Of a stretch of DNA of 64,000 bases, positions 54,063 through 62,845 are shown piece after piece. The first letter of the stretch is position 1. Every line of letters begins with the position of its first letter. The stretch covers positions 35,067 through 99,066 of the forward strand of contig JACPAK010000007.1 in assembly GCA_016180845.1 (NCBI GenBank). Reading direction: 5' to 3'. The DNA comes from Deltaproteobacteria bacterium (GTDB taxonomy: Bacteria > UBA10199 > JACPAL01). The position numbers and the translations under genes are program-made. The notes under the pieces were generated by a model. That model saw only the letters and a program-made list of their open reading frames with translations. It made no database searches and had not been told where the DNA came from.

Positions 54063-54248
54063 CTATTTAATCTGAATCGAGAGCTTCTTCCCCGTCGCTG
54101 CGGCAAACCGCGCCAAGGCGTCAATACTGACGTTTGCATCACTCATCAGGCGCTGGACCTGGGAAACGCTACTTCTCATTCTTTTGGCCAACTGGCGGAT
54201 ACTCAGGCGCTTTTGTTTGACGATTCTTCGAACCATCTGCCCGATCAT
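54063..54248 (-). CDS. Small Xre-like HTH protein, antitoxin candidate
   Basis: A 61-residue protein: QMVRRIVKQKRLSIRQLAKR, then RSSVSQVQRLMSDANVSIDA, then LARFAAATGKKLSIQIK. This is a lambda-repressor-like HTH of the HigA antitoxin type, but shorter than the usual 90-100 residues. It sits between an eroded RelE/HigB-type toxin (11 bp upstream) and the RES gene (19 bp downstream). It could repress the operon and neutralise one or both toxins. Confidence 0.7.
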   Translation of the reverse strand: MIGQMVRRIVKQKRLSIRQLAKRMRSSVSQVQRLMSDANVSIDALARFAAATGKKLSIQIK

Positions 54249-54259
54249 GATCTCGGCCG

Positions 54260-54511
54260 TTACCTTCTGAGGAGGACAACCTCCCCTTCAAAAAACCCAT
54301 AAAAGACCCGGTGACGACCTGCCCTAATCTCAAAGAGATCCTTTTGTCCTGCCATCTTTCTCCCATGCGGCATATCGAGCCTGCCGGTTACTTCCAAGAC
54401 ACGCAGGCATCCTCCGATCTTGGCCCGGTCCTTGGCGGACAATTCTTTTATGTAATCCTTTACAGGCTCATCACCACGTGCCGTTTGGAAGAACCGGATC
54501 TCGAGTTTCAC
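54260..54511 (-). CDS. HigB/RelE-type toxin, C-terminally truncated
   Basis: About 83 residues from GTG 54511 (read MKLEIRFFQTARGDEPVKDY); TTG 54532 is open but atypical. ELSAKDRAKIGGCLRVLEVTG and KDLFEIRAGRHRVFYGFFEG match the phage Gp49-like/HigB family. It stops at VVLLRR where the family normally has a further HGFxKKTQKTP segment of about 25 residues. The end abuts a shortened antitoxin, suggesting an internal deletion. Probably inactive. Confidence 0.65.
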   Translation of the reverse strand: MKLEIRFFQTARGDEPVKDYIKELSAKDRAKIGGCLRVLEVTGRLDMPHGRKMAGQKDLFEIRAGRHRVFYGFFEGEVVLLRR

Positions 54512-54857
54512 TAAGGATAGATGTACCAACAAACAGGTACGGAGTCAACCCTAAGAATTAAGCGGGTGATAAGTGTAACGGGATTCATCCTTCCCCCGGC
54601 GCTTTGCGCCTCCTCCAGGATCCGGCCGCCCTCGCTGTCGTTCGGCCTGGAGTAGGCTAGGCCTCACTTTTCGTCCACTGGACGCGCTTCGGGTCGGCTT
54701 CTCATCCCGTGTCGAGATCAAAAAAATCGGCTCAAACCACAAGGGTTCGAGCCGATTTTTTGCGTGAATTAGTGGCCCAAGTTCGAACCTTTTACGAGGA
54801 AAATCTATAGAAAAATTGGACGGGATTTTTTGGATGATTGGAAAATATTTTTTTCGA
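54512..54857. other. Intergenic cassette with terminator-like hairpin
   Basis: No gene is supported across this stretch. It holds GC-rich, repeat-like DNA (about 54570-54715), with local inverted repeats such as GGCGC-TTT-GCGCC (54599-54611). A strong hairpin follows at 54721-54761. Frames here are Arg/Gly/Pro-rich and overlap on both strands, typical of non-coding repeats. Confidence 0.45.
54721..54761. terminator. Perfect 13-bp hairpin, bidirectional terminator
   Basis: AAAAAATCGGCTC (54721-54733) pairs exactly with GAGCCGATTTTTT (54749-54761) around a 15-base loop. A-run on one side and T-run on the other make it a terminator in both directions. It separates the toxin region from the defence island. 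Confidence 0.75.
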
Positions 54858-54923
54858 ACGTCTTACTTCCCACTTGTCCCTCACTTGCCTGCCCGCCTCT
54901 GGCGGGGCCCAGCGACTCGCCCC
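54858..54923. repeat. 66-bp inverted repeat, left copy flanking the restriction island
   Basis: This 66-bp sequence starts ACGTCTTACTTCCC and ends AGCGACTCGCCCC. Its exact reverse complement is at 63902-63967, with no mismatch. It contains an internal hairpin CCCGCC-TCT-GGCGGG. The copies enclose a 9.1-kb defence island. Confidence 0.95.
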
Positions 54924-55021
54924 CCAAGGAAAAACCAAAGTGTCACCGAGGCCACAGCGCCGCTCCTCCCCCCGCCTCTCCGTCGCGGCGCCGTGGCAAC
55001 CGGGGAGGGAGGGGAGACTAG

Positions 55022-55037
55022 ATGCGCCTAGGCGCAT
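55022..55037. promoter_or_regulatory. 16-bp perfect palindrome before the island operon
   Basis: ATGCGCCT and AGGCGCAT are exact complements, followed by TTTAGCGCAT with another GCGCA half-site. It lies about 48 bp before the first gene of the island (ATG 55085) and is a plausible operator. Confidence 0.45.
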
Positions 55038-55084
55038 TTAGCGCATATTTTAGTGGAAACGGGCGATCGGATCAGGTAGTCTCC

Positions 55085-55963
55085 ATGACAATGACGACCT
55101 CCCTCACCGATACTGCCCCTTACAGAAAACTGGTCGCTGACCTCAAAACTCTCTTGGAGAAAGGCAAGACCGAGGCCGAAGCTGAGGTTAACCGAATCCG
55201 GGTCGAGACCTACTGGAAGATGGGGAAACGGATCGCCGAGATGAAAGAGACAGCGGATCCTGCCGAAGAAGGGCAACTCATCTCTACCCTCTCCGAAGGA
55301 CTGGGCCTCGATACCTCTCTCCTCTACCGAATCCTCCAGATTTACAGAACCTGGCCCGAAGAACTCCCCTCAATGGAAGAAGCGACTCAACTTAGCTGGG
55401 CCCATTACGTTGAGCTCCTCTCCGTCAAAGACAAGAGGGAGAGAGATTTCTATTTCAAGACCGCATCTCTCGAGGAGTGGAGCCGCGATACCCTCCGCAA
55501 GGCGATCCAGAAGGATTTTTACAACCTCCAAAAGTCGCCAAAGAAATTGAAATCAGGCAAGGCGACCCTCGAACGTGGCGGTGATCCACTTCACATCTAC
55601 AAAGCGATCGTCGAGAAGGTGGTGGATGGGGACACCTTGGCTGTCCGCATCGACTTGGGCTTTGCCGTATGGGTCAACCAGCGAATCCGGTTTCGGGGGA
55701 TCAACACGGCCGAACTCGTCAAAGATGGGATCAAGACCGGCAAGGCCCCCGACCGGGCCGATCAGGCCAAGAGCTTCGTGGAGGGGAGGCTCAGGGACAT
55801 TGAGTTTGTCGTCATCAAAACTTACAAGACCGACATGTACGGCCGCTACGTCGCTGATGTCTTTTATCACCCGACGATCAAGAAGAAGGAGGAGGTTTAC
55901 GAGAAGGGGTTTTTTCTGAATACGGAGCTTTTGGCTGAAGAGCTTGCTGATATTGTGGTCTGA
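55085..55963 (+). CDS. DUF1016-N/thermonuclease (SNase) fusion protein
   Basis: A 292-residue protein from ATG 55085; ATG 55091 is also possible. Residues 1-150 resemble DUF1016_N (YhcG-type), with VETYWKMGKRIAEM, LDTSLLYRILQIYRTWPE and LSWAHYVELLSVKD. Residues 180-285 are a staphylococcal nuclease-like domain: KVVDGDTLAVRI, RIRFRGINTAEL (catalytic Arg and Glu) and TDMYGRYVADVF (second Arg). YhcG proteins normally carry a PD-(D/E)xK nuclease in this place, so the SNase domain replaces it. No signal peptide. It opens the island and probably acts in defence against foreign DNA. Confidence 0.8.
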   Translation: MTMTTSLTDTAPYRKLVADLKTLLEKGKTEAEAEVNRIRVETYWKMGKRIAEMKETADPAEEGQLISTLSEGLGLDTSLLYRILQIYRTWPEELPSMEEATQLSWAHYVELLSVKDKRERDFYFKTASLEEWSRDTLRKAIQKDFYNLQKSPKKLKSGKATLERGGDPLHIYKAIVEKVVDGDTLAVRIDLGFAVWVNQRIRFRGINTAELVKDGIKTGKAPDRADQAKSFVEGRLRDIEFVVIKTYKTDMYGRYVADVFYHPTIKKKEEVYEKGFFLNTELLAEELADIVV

Positions 55964-56049
55964 TGAAAATACCATTCAAGAACTAGACAATCCGCTGATA
56001 GTTTCGTAGGTTAGATGGGAAACTGGAAAAAGTTTGTAGGGAATCTCTT

Positions 56050-57504
56050 ATGTTCGAACAAGCTTTCAAAAATATCGACGACGTCCTCTGGAAAGATGCC
56101 GGTTGCACCAGCGAGCTGGATTACACCGAGCAGACCTCCTGGCTCCTGTTCCTGAAATACCTCGACGCGCTGGAGCAGGATAGAGCCACTGAAGCCGCGT
56201 TGGACGGGAAGAAGTACACCTACATCCTTGACAAACCTTATCGCTGGGAAACCTGGGCCGCCCCCAAGGGCAAGGACGGCAAGCTCGATCACAACGCCGC
56301 CCTAACCGGCGATGACCTCCGCGACTTCGTCAATCAGAAGCTCTTTCCCTACCTGCACGACTTTAAGCAGAAGGCGAGCGGGCCGAATACGGTCGAATAC
56401 AAGATTGGGGAGATCTTCGGAGAGATTAAGAACAAGATCCAGAGCGGCTACAATCTGCGCGAGATCATCGACCACATTGACGAACTGCGCTTCCGTTCCC
56501 AGACGGAGAAGCACGAGCTCTCCTACCTCTACGAGGCCAAGATCAAAAACATGGGAAACGCCGGGCGCAACGGCGGCGAGTATTACACCCCGCGCCCGCT
56601 CATTCGCGCCATCGTTCAGGTTGTGAAACCTATGGTCGGCGAACGCATCTACGACGGCGCAGTCGGCTCGGCGGGCTTCCTCTGCGAGTCGTTCGATTAC
56701 CTCAAATCCAGGGGCAACCTCACCACCAAAGACCTCGCCACGCTCCAGACCCGCACCTTCTATGGCAAGGAAAAGAAGTCACTCGCCTACGTCATCGCGA
56801 TCATGAACATGATCCTGCATGGGCTAGAAGCGCCCAATGTCATCCACACCAATACGCTCACCGAGAACTTGGCCGACATTCAGGAAAAAGATCGCTACGA
56901 CGTAATTCTGGCCAATCCTCCTTTCGGGGGTAAGGAGCGCAAGGAGGTCCAGCAAAACTTCCCGATCCGCACCGGCGAGACCGCCTTCCTCTTCCTCCAG
57001 CACTTCATCAAGAGCCTGAAGGCCGGCGGGCGCGGCGGCGTGGTCATCAAGAACACCTTCCTCTCCAATACCGACAACGCTTCGGTGAGTCTGCGCAAGC
57101 TCCTGCTGGAAACTTGCAACCTCCACACCGTGCTCGACTGCCCCGGCGGCACGTTCCAGGGCGCGGGCGTGAAGACCGTGGTGCTCTTCTTCGAGAAGGG
57201 CAGTAAGACGCGCAAAGTCTGGTACTACCAGCTCGATCCCGGCCGCAATCTCGGCAAGACCAACCCGCTCAACGACGCCGACCTCGCCGAGTTTGTAAAG
57301 TTGCAAAAGACCTTCGCCGACTCGCCGAAGTCTTGGAGGGTGGATGCCAAGAGCATTGACCCGACAACCTTCGACCTCTCCGTGAAGAACCCGAATGGCG
57401 GCGAGGAAATCGCGCACCGTAGCCCGGAGGCAATCATGGACGAAATCGCCGCGCTGGATGCCGAGAGTGCGGAGGTGCTGGGGAACATCAGGAGACTGCT
57501 ATGA
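56050..57504 (+). CDS. hsdM: Type I restriction-modification DNA methyltransferase subunit M
   Basis: A 484-residue adenine-N6 methyltransferase with AGGGA before the ATG. The HsdM N-terminal domain (FKNIDDVLWKDAGCTSELDY) leads to GRNGGEYYTPRPLIRAIVQV, the SAM-binding DGAVGSAGFLCES and the catalytic VILANPPFGG (NPPF). It methylates the host recognition site and is needed with HsdS for HsdR cleavage. Next gene overlaps by 4 bp (ATGA). GC-rich codon use in this operon differs from the preceding genes. Confidence 0.95.
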   Translation: MFEQAFKNIDDVLWKDAGCTSELDYTEQTSWLLFLKYLDALEQDRATEAALDGKKYTYILDKPYRWETWAAPKGKDGKLDHNAALTGDDLRDFVNQKLFPYLHDFKQKASGPNTVEYKIGEIFGEIKNKIQSGYNLREIIDHIDELRFRSQTEKHELSYLYEAKIKNMGNAGRNGGEYYTPRPLIRAIVQVVKPMVGERIYDGAVGSAGFLCESFDYLKSRGNLTTKDLATLQTRTFYGKEKKSLAYVIAIMNMILHGLEAPNVIHTNTLTENLADIQEKDRYDVILANPPFGGKERKEVQQNFPIRTGETAFLFLQHFIKSLKAGGRGGVVIKNTFLSNTDNASVSLRKLLLETCNLHTVLDCPGGTFQGAGVKTVVLFFEKGSKTRKVWYYQLDPGRNLGKTNPLNDADLAEFVKLQKTFADSPKSWRVDAKSIDPTTFDLSVKNPNGGEEIAHRSPEAIMDEIAALDAESAEVLGNIRRLL

Positions 57505-58349
57505 AAATTATGCCCGTGCTTTTTGAACAACACGAAATCCGGCGTATTTACGATGAGAAGACCGAAACCTGGTTTTTTTCCGTTGTGGATATTATTCAGG
57601 TACTGACGCAACAGCCTGACTTCCAAGCGGCGAGAAACTACTGGAAGGTTTTAAAAAATCGTCTTGGCAAGGAAGGAAGCGAGTCGGTTACAAAATGTAA
57701 CCGACTGAAATTGCCCGCCGCCGACGGTAAAAGCTACCTCACCGACGTCGCCAATGCCGAAACCCTGCTGCGCCTCGTCCAGAGCGTTCCCAGCCCAAAG
57801 GCCGAGCCGATCAAGCTCTGGCTTGCCAAAGTCGGCCACGAGCGGATGCAGGAAATGGCCGATCCGTCCCTTTCCCTAAACCGCGCCCGTGCCACCTGGC
57901 AGAGACATGGCCGCAGCGAGAAGTGGATTCAGCAACGGATGACCGGGCAGGAAACCCGCAACAAACTCACCGACTACTGGGCCACGCACGACATCAAGAA
58001 AGGCGATGAATACGCCATCCTCACCAACCTCATTCATGAGGAATGGAGTGGGGTCAGCGTCAAGGTCCACAAGGATTTGAAAGGTCTCAAAACCCAGAAC
58101 CTCCGTGACCACATGAGCGAGGCCGAGCTCATCTTCACCGCACTTGCCGAACTCTCCACCCGCCAGATTGCCGAGACCACCGCCGCCACCGGTATGGTGG
58201 AAAACAAGACCGCCGCGAAGACCGGCGGCAAGATTGCCAAGCGCGCCCGCTTGGAACTCGAAGCCAAGACCGGCAAACGAGTCGTGACCGGCGAAAACTA
58301 CCTGCCGCCGGGCGGCGTCAAACGAATCAAAGGCTCAAACGATGAATAA
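57501..58349 (+). CDS. Bro-N domain protein embedded in the hsd operon
   Basis: A 282-residue protein. The N-terminal EIRRIYDEKTETWFFSVVDIIQVL and AARNYWKVLKNRLGKEG match the Bro-N domain of phage and baculovirus anti-repressors. A downstream helical part includes MTGQETRNKLTDYWATHDIKK and FTALAELSTRQIAE. It overlaps hsdM (4 bp) and hsdS (8 bp), so it is made with them. Bro-N genes often lie in type I operons, but their role is unproven; DNA binding or control of the system is a guess. Confidence 0.85.
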   Translation: MKIMPVLFEQHEIRRIYDEKTETWFFSVVDIIQVLTQQPDFQAARNYWKVLKNRLGKEGSESVTKCNRLKLPAADGKSYLTDVANAETLLRLVQSVPSPKAEPIKLWLAKVGHERMQEMADPSLSLNRARATWQRHGRSEKWIQQRMTGQETRNKLTDYWATHDIKKGDEYAILTNLIHEEWSGVSVKVHKDLKGLKTQNLRDHMSEAELIFTALAELSTRQIAETTAATGMVENKTAAKTGGKIAKRARLELEAKTGKRVVTGENYLPPGGVKRIKGSNDE

Positions 58350-59634
58350 AACCGGCGCCGTTGAGAAACCTCGTGCCAGACACCGGGAGCAAGGAGGTGT
58401 TGCAAGCCATCCGAGGGCTGAGATGAAGGCGGGATGGCAAAAAATGCCCCTGGCTGAAGTCTGCGAGGTCTTTGCAGATGGCGACTGGGTTGAGAGCAAA
58501 GATCAATCTCCCGATGGCGTCCGCCTCATTCAAACCGGCAATGTCGGCCAAGGCGTGTTCAAGGATCGAGGTGAGAACGCCCGCTACATTTCCGAGGCGA
58601 CCTTCAAACGCCTGAGATGCACTGAGATTTTCGAGGGCGATTGCCTAATTTCAAGGCTGCCTGATCCGGCGGGGCGAAGCTGCATACTGCCTGACACAGG
58701 CGAACGGATGATCACAGCCGTTGATTGCACGATTGTTCGCTTCAGCGCGAAGCAGGTTATTCCGGCGTTCTTCAACTACTACTCTCAGTCTCGAGACTAT
58801 TTGAAGGATGTCGATTCTGAAACAACCGGTACAACGAGGAAGCGAATTAGCAGGGGCAAGCTCGGAGAGATTCAAATTCCCATCGCACCGCTCCCCGAAC
58901 AACAGCGGATCGTCGGCATCCTCGACGAGGCGTTTGAGGGGATCGCCGTAGCCATTGCCAATGCCGAAAAGAACCTCCAAAACGCGCGCGCCCTCTTCGA
59001 AAGCCACCTCCAATCCGTCTTCACCCAGCGCGGGGAGGGATGTGTAGAGAAAAAGTTAAGTGAAGTTTGCTCGATCACATCAACCCTCGTTGATCCTCGC
59101 AAAAAGGAGTTTCTCGATTTAATTCATGTGGGAGCGGGAAACATCGTGTCAAAGACGGGCGTCTTCGTTGACCTCAAGACTGCGCGGGAAGAGGGTCTGA
59201 TTTCGGGGAAATTTCTTTTCGACAAATCGATGGTACTCTACAGCAAGATTCGTCCTTACCTTATGAAGGTGGCGCGTCCCGATTTCGACGGTTTGTGCAG
59301 CGCTGACATGTATCCGCTTGCACCGTTGTCAAAAGAGATCGCCCGCGACTATCTTTTCCACCTGTTGCTGAGCAAAAGTTTTACCGACTACGCAATCCAA
59401 GGTTCGGCCCGCGCAGGAATGCCAAAGGTCAATCGGGAGCACTTGTTCGAATTCAAGGTGTGGCTACCCAACGTGAAGAAGCAAAAGGAACTAGCCGAAA
59501 ACCTCGACGACCTCCACGAAGAAACCCAACGCCTCGCCACGATCTACGAGCGTAAGCTCGCCGCACTGGAGGCGTTGAAAAAGTCGCTGTTGCACCAGGC
59601 CTTCACCGGCCAACTCGGAGCGCAAGCCGCATGA
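58342..59634 (+). CDS. hsdS: Type I restriction specificity subunit S
   Basis: A 430-residue protein with two target-recognition domains and two conserved helical regions. The central PLPEQQRIVGILDEAFEGI (about 193-211) and terminal LEALKKSLLHQAFTGQL are the standard HsdS spacer and C-terminal helices. Each TRD (about residues 35-190 and 235-375) reads half of a bipartite DNA site; the target cannot be predicted from sequence. It overlaps the Bro-N and hsdR genes. Confidence 0.93.
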   Translation: MNKTGAVEKPRARHREQGGVASHPRAEMKAGWQKMPLAEVCEVFADGDWVESKDQSPDGVRLIQTGNVGQGVFKDRGENARYISEATFKRLRCTEIFEGDCLISRLPDPAGRSCILPDTGERMITAVDCTIVRFSAKQVIPAFFNYYSQSRDYLKDVDSETTGTTRKRISRGKLGEIQIPIAPLPEQQRIVGILDEAFEGIAVAIANAEKNLQNARALFESHLQSVFTQRGEGCVEKKLSEVCSITSTLVDPRKKEFLDLIHVGAGNIVSKTGVFVDLKTAREEGLISGKFLFDKSMVLYSKIRPYLMKVARPDFDGLCSADMYPLAPLSKEIARDYLFHLLLSKSFTDYAIQGSARAGMPKVNREHLFEFKVWLPNVKKQKELAENLDDLHEETQRLATIYERKLAALEALKKSLLHQAFTGQLGAQAA

Positions 59635-61952
59635 ACGAAGCCGAAACTAGAGCCGAGCACATTGATCCCGCCCTGAAGACGGCGGGTTGGGGCGTCGTCG
59701 AGGGCAGCAAGATCCGGCGCGAGTATCCGATTGCACCCGGTCGCATCGAAGGACACGGGCGGCGGGGCAAACCGCTGACGGCGGATTATGTGCTGGAGTA
59801 TCGCAACACCAAGCTTGCTGTTATCGAGGCCAAGGCATGGGACGAAGAACTGACCGAAGGGGTGGGACAGGCGAAGAATTATGCCGAAAAGCTCGCCATC
59901 CGGTACACCTATGCCACCAATGGGAATGGCATCTACGGCATCGACATGGAGACCGGCAAGGAAGGCGAGGTGCCACGGTATCCCAGCCCGGACGATCTCT
60001 GGGGCTTGACCTTTGCCAAAGCGAACGACTGGCACAACCGCTTCTCTGCCGTGCCATTCGAAGACAAGGGAGGCTCGCATCCGAGTCGTTACTATCAGGA
60101 CATTGCCGTTGGTCGGGTCATGGAGGCTATCGCGGAGAACCGCCAGCGCATCCTGCTCACTCTCGCCACCGGCACCGGCAAGACCTTTATCGCGTTTCAG
60201 ATCGCATGGAAGCTGTTCCACAGCCGCTGGAATCTTGGCCGTACACCATCCCGCCGCCCCCGCATCCTGTTTCTGGCAGATCGGAACATCCTCGCCAACC
60301 AGGCCTACAACGCCTTCTCCACATTCCCGGAGGACGCTCTGGTACGGATCGAGCCGGGGGACATCCGCAAAAAGGGCAAGGTGCCCAAGAACGGCAGCCT
60401 GTTTTTTACCATCTTCCAGACCTTCATGAGCGGCCCGCCGAAGGACGGCAAGCCGTCGCCTTATTTTGGCGAGTATCCCCCGGATTTTTTTGATTTCATC
60501 ATTATTGACGAATGCCATCGGGGTGGCGCGAACGACGAGAGTAATTGGCGCGGGATTCTGGACTACTTTGCCCCAGCGGTGCAGTTGGGCATGACCGCCA
60601 CGCCCAAGCGCAAGGACAACGTGGACACCTACGCCTACTTCGGTGATCCGGTCTACATCTACTCGCTCAAAGAAGGCATTAACGACGGCTTTCTCACGCC
60701 GTTCAAGGTGAAGCAGATTTCCACAACGCTTGATGAGTATACCTACACGCCCGACGATAAGTTGATTGAGGGCGAGATCGAGGCGGGCAAACGCTACGAG
60801 GAACCGGAATTCAACGTAGTCATCGAGATCAGGGAGCGTGAGGAGCACCGGGTGGCTTTATTCATGAGCCTGATTGACCAAAACGAGAAGACGCTGGTCT
60901 TCTGCGCCACGCAAGATCACGCGCTGGCCGTGCGGGATCTTATCAACCAGATGAAGACGAGCAATGACCCGAACTACTGCCAGCGGGTCACCGCCAACGA
61001 CGGCGCACTTGGTGAGCAGCACCTGCGCGACTTTCAAGACAACGAGAAGGCGATCCCGACGATCCTGACCACCTCGCAAAAGCTCGCCACCGGCGTCGAT
61101 GCGCGCAACATTCGCAATATCGTCTTGATGCGCCCGATCAATTCGATGATCGAGTTCAAACAGATCATCGGACGCGGCACACGGCTTTACGATGGGAAGG
61201 ACTACTTCACGATCTACGACTTTGTGAAGGCGCATCATCATTTCAACGATCCGGAATGGGATGGCGAGCCGATTGAACCGGAGCCGAAGCCATTACCGCC
61301 GGACCGACCACCACCCGGTCCGCCTGTGCCTCCGGGCCCGAGACCAGGCCCCGGTCCGCGTCCGCAAAAGATTAAGATCAAACTCGCCGACGGCAAGGCC
61401 CGCACCATCCAGCACATGATGGCGACAAGCTTCTGGCATCCGGACGGCACCCCCATGTCCGCACAGCAGTTCATGGAGCTTCTTTTCGGAAAACTTCCCG
61501 AGTTCTTCAAGAATGAGGACGAATTACGCGCCCTGTGGAGCGCGCCGGACACGCGCGCAAAACTTTTGCAAGGACTCGCCGAGAAAGGTTTTGGTCACGA
61601 TCAACTGGCCGAGATGCAAAAGATCATCGACGCCGAGAAAAGCGACCTGTTCGACGTGCTGGCGCACGTGGCCTACGCCATGCCACCGCTCACCCGCGAG
61701 CAAAGGGCGGCAAATGCCAAAATCATCATCAGCACGCATTTCAACAGCAAACAGCAGGTCTTCCTCGACTTTGTGCTCTCGCATTACGTGAGCGTCGGTG
61801 TGGAAGAACTCGACCAGCAAAAACTGACCCCGTTGCTCCGGCTCAAATATCACGACTCCATCGCCGACGCTGTGGCCGACCTCGGCAAGCCGGACGAGAT
61901 CGGGAAGGTGTTCACGGGATTTCAGAAGTATCTCTACCAAGAGGTGGCGTGA
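59631..61952 (+). CDS. hsdR: Type I restriction endonuclease subunit R
   Basis: A 773-residue motor nuclease. The N-terminal nuclease domain has TADYVLEYRNTKLAVIEAK (PD-(D/E)xK with Asp, Glu, Lys). The helicase shows TLATGTGKTFIAF (Walker A), IIDECHRGG (DECH box), GMTATPKR and motif VI QIIGRGTRLY. A Pro-rich linker (PPDRPPPGPPVPPGP, near residue 560) precedes an EcoEI-type C-terminal domain. It translocates and cuts unmodified DNA. ATGA-coupled to hsdS. Confidence 0.94.
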   Translation: MNEAETRAEHIDPALKTAGWGVVEGSKIRREYPIAPGRIEGHGRRGKPLTADYVLEYRNTKLAVIEAKAWDEELTEGVGQAKNYAEKLAIRYTYATNGNGIYGIDMETGKEGEVPRYPSPDDLWGLTFAKANDWHNRFSAVPFEDKGGSHPSRYYQDIAVGRVMEAIAENRQRILLTLATGTGKTFIAFQIAWKLFHSRWNLGRTPSRRPRILFLADRNILANQAYNAFSTFPEDALVRIEPGDIRKKGKVPKNGSLFFTIFQTFMSGPPKDGKPSPYFGEYPPDFFDFIIIDECHRGGANDESNWRGILDYFAPAVQLGMTATPKRKDNVDTYAYFGDPVYIYSLKEGINDGFLTPFKVKQISTTLDEYTYTPDDKLIEGEIEAGKRYEEPEFNVVIEIREREEHRVALFMSLIDQNEKTLVFCATQDHALAVRDLINQMKTSNDPNYCQRVTANDGALGEQHLRDFQDNEKAIPTILTTSQKLATGVDARNIRNIVLMRPINSMIEFKQIIGRGTRLYDGKDYFTIYDFVKAHHHFNDPEWDGEPIEPEPKPLPPDRPPPGPPVPPGPRPGPGPRPQKIKIKLADGKARTIQHMMATSFWHPDGTPMSAQQFMELLFGKLPEFFKNEDELRALWSAPDTRAKLLQGLAEKGFGHDQLAEMQKIIDAEKSDLFDVLAHVAYAMPPLTREQRAANAKIIISTHFNSKQQVFLDFVLSHYVSVGVEELDQQKLTPLLRLKYHDSIADAVADLGKPDEIGKVFTGFQKYLYQEVA

Positions 61953-61998
61953 GTGTGGCGGCATTGATGAAAACTAAATGGGCCAGACAGGAGCAACA

Positions 61999-62844
61999 AT
62001 GGAGAATGTGTACACAATCGAAAGGATTAGAAAAACGGTCAAAATGGATCAATCCAAGTTTGCGACTGTGGTTGGTATTCCTGAGGAGAGAATTCGAGAT
62101 CTTGAACTAAGCGGCCAACCTCCCTCAGCGGAGGAACTCAAGAAGATAACCAATGCGCTCGCGGCATATTATAGAACGCCTGCAAAGTTGCCTACGCTGG
62201 AAGCCGTTTACACAAGCCTCCTACAGCAAATTGCAGAGACGCTGTGGGGCAATTTAGAAAAACTTTCTCACCAATTCCTTCCCCAATTCGATGCCTATAT
62301 TGAACCGCTTTACAGAGAGGCGAGAAACGCGATTTTTTTGGGTTTACATACAGCTGCGTTAGCGACTTCATGTGTTCTTTTGGAATACGTCATAAAAGAT
62401 TTGATTCAAGATGGCCGAGAGAAGGCCAAAGGGACATCGTTAAACACACAAGAAGAAAAAGAGATTGAAAAGTTAATGTTTTGGAAGGCTATAGCGATAG
62501 CAGCAGAAGAAAAAATTATTGATGACGAAGAAAGGAAGAAGCTTCAATGGATCGGCGAATGGATGAGAAACCCATTGATGCATTCTAAATTATTGAAAAT
62601 CACCGAAAATGATAAATGGGCTAACGTGCAGTCCGCTTCGATGAGCACAGGTGAAACGAAGATGATGGAATTAAATGGCAAAGACCACCGATTTATCAGG
62701 AAGGTTATCAAGCTTGAACGGGACAAGCAGGATGCTTGGCCATTCTTTCTCTGGGTCGAAAGCTTTATTGCCAAGAAATATGCTGGAACGATTGAAAAAG
62801 CCCAATCTGGTCAATTGGGCGCCATATTTAGGGTAGAAGGATAA
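61999..62844 (+). CDS. HTH-containing hypothetical protein downstream of hsdR
   Basis: A 281-residue protein from ATG 61999, chosen because AGGAG lies 5-6 bases upstream; an ATG at 61978 lacks one. The N-terminus (YTIERIRKTVKMDQSKFATV, then VGIPEERIRDLELSGQPPSA) is a lambda-repressor-like HTH. The remaining 200 residues are helical, with LEYVIKDLIQDG and WIGEWMRNPLMHSKLL, which hints at a HEPN-like fold. Lower GC than the hsd genes suggests separate ancestry. Unknown function; possible regulator or effector of the island. Confidence 0.6.
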   Translation: MENVYTIERIRKTVKMDQSKFATVVGIPEERIRDLELSGQPPSAEELKKITNALAAYYRTPAKLPTLEAVYTSLLQQIAETLWGNLEKLSHQFLPQFDAYIEPLYREARNAIFLGLHTAALATSCVLLEYVIKDLIQDGREKAKGTSLNTQEEKEIEKLMFWKAIAIAAEEKIIDDEERKKLQWIGEWMRNPLMHSKLLKITENDKWANVQSASMSTGETKMMELNGKDHRFIRKVIKLERDKQDAWPFFLWVESFIAKKYAGTIEKAQSGQLGAIFRVEG

Positions 62845-62845
62845 A

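Noticed and set aside
54792..55041. Several overlapping small frames on both strands
   Set aside because: They arise from the 66-bp inverted repeat and neighbouring GC-rich DNA; the same peptide (SLACPPLAGP) appears at the other copy near 63900.
57501..58349. Bro-N gene as evidence of a prophage
   Set aside because: No capsid, tail, terminase or integrase gene is in the window, and the gene is overlapped on both sides by hsd genes.
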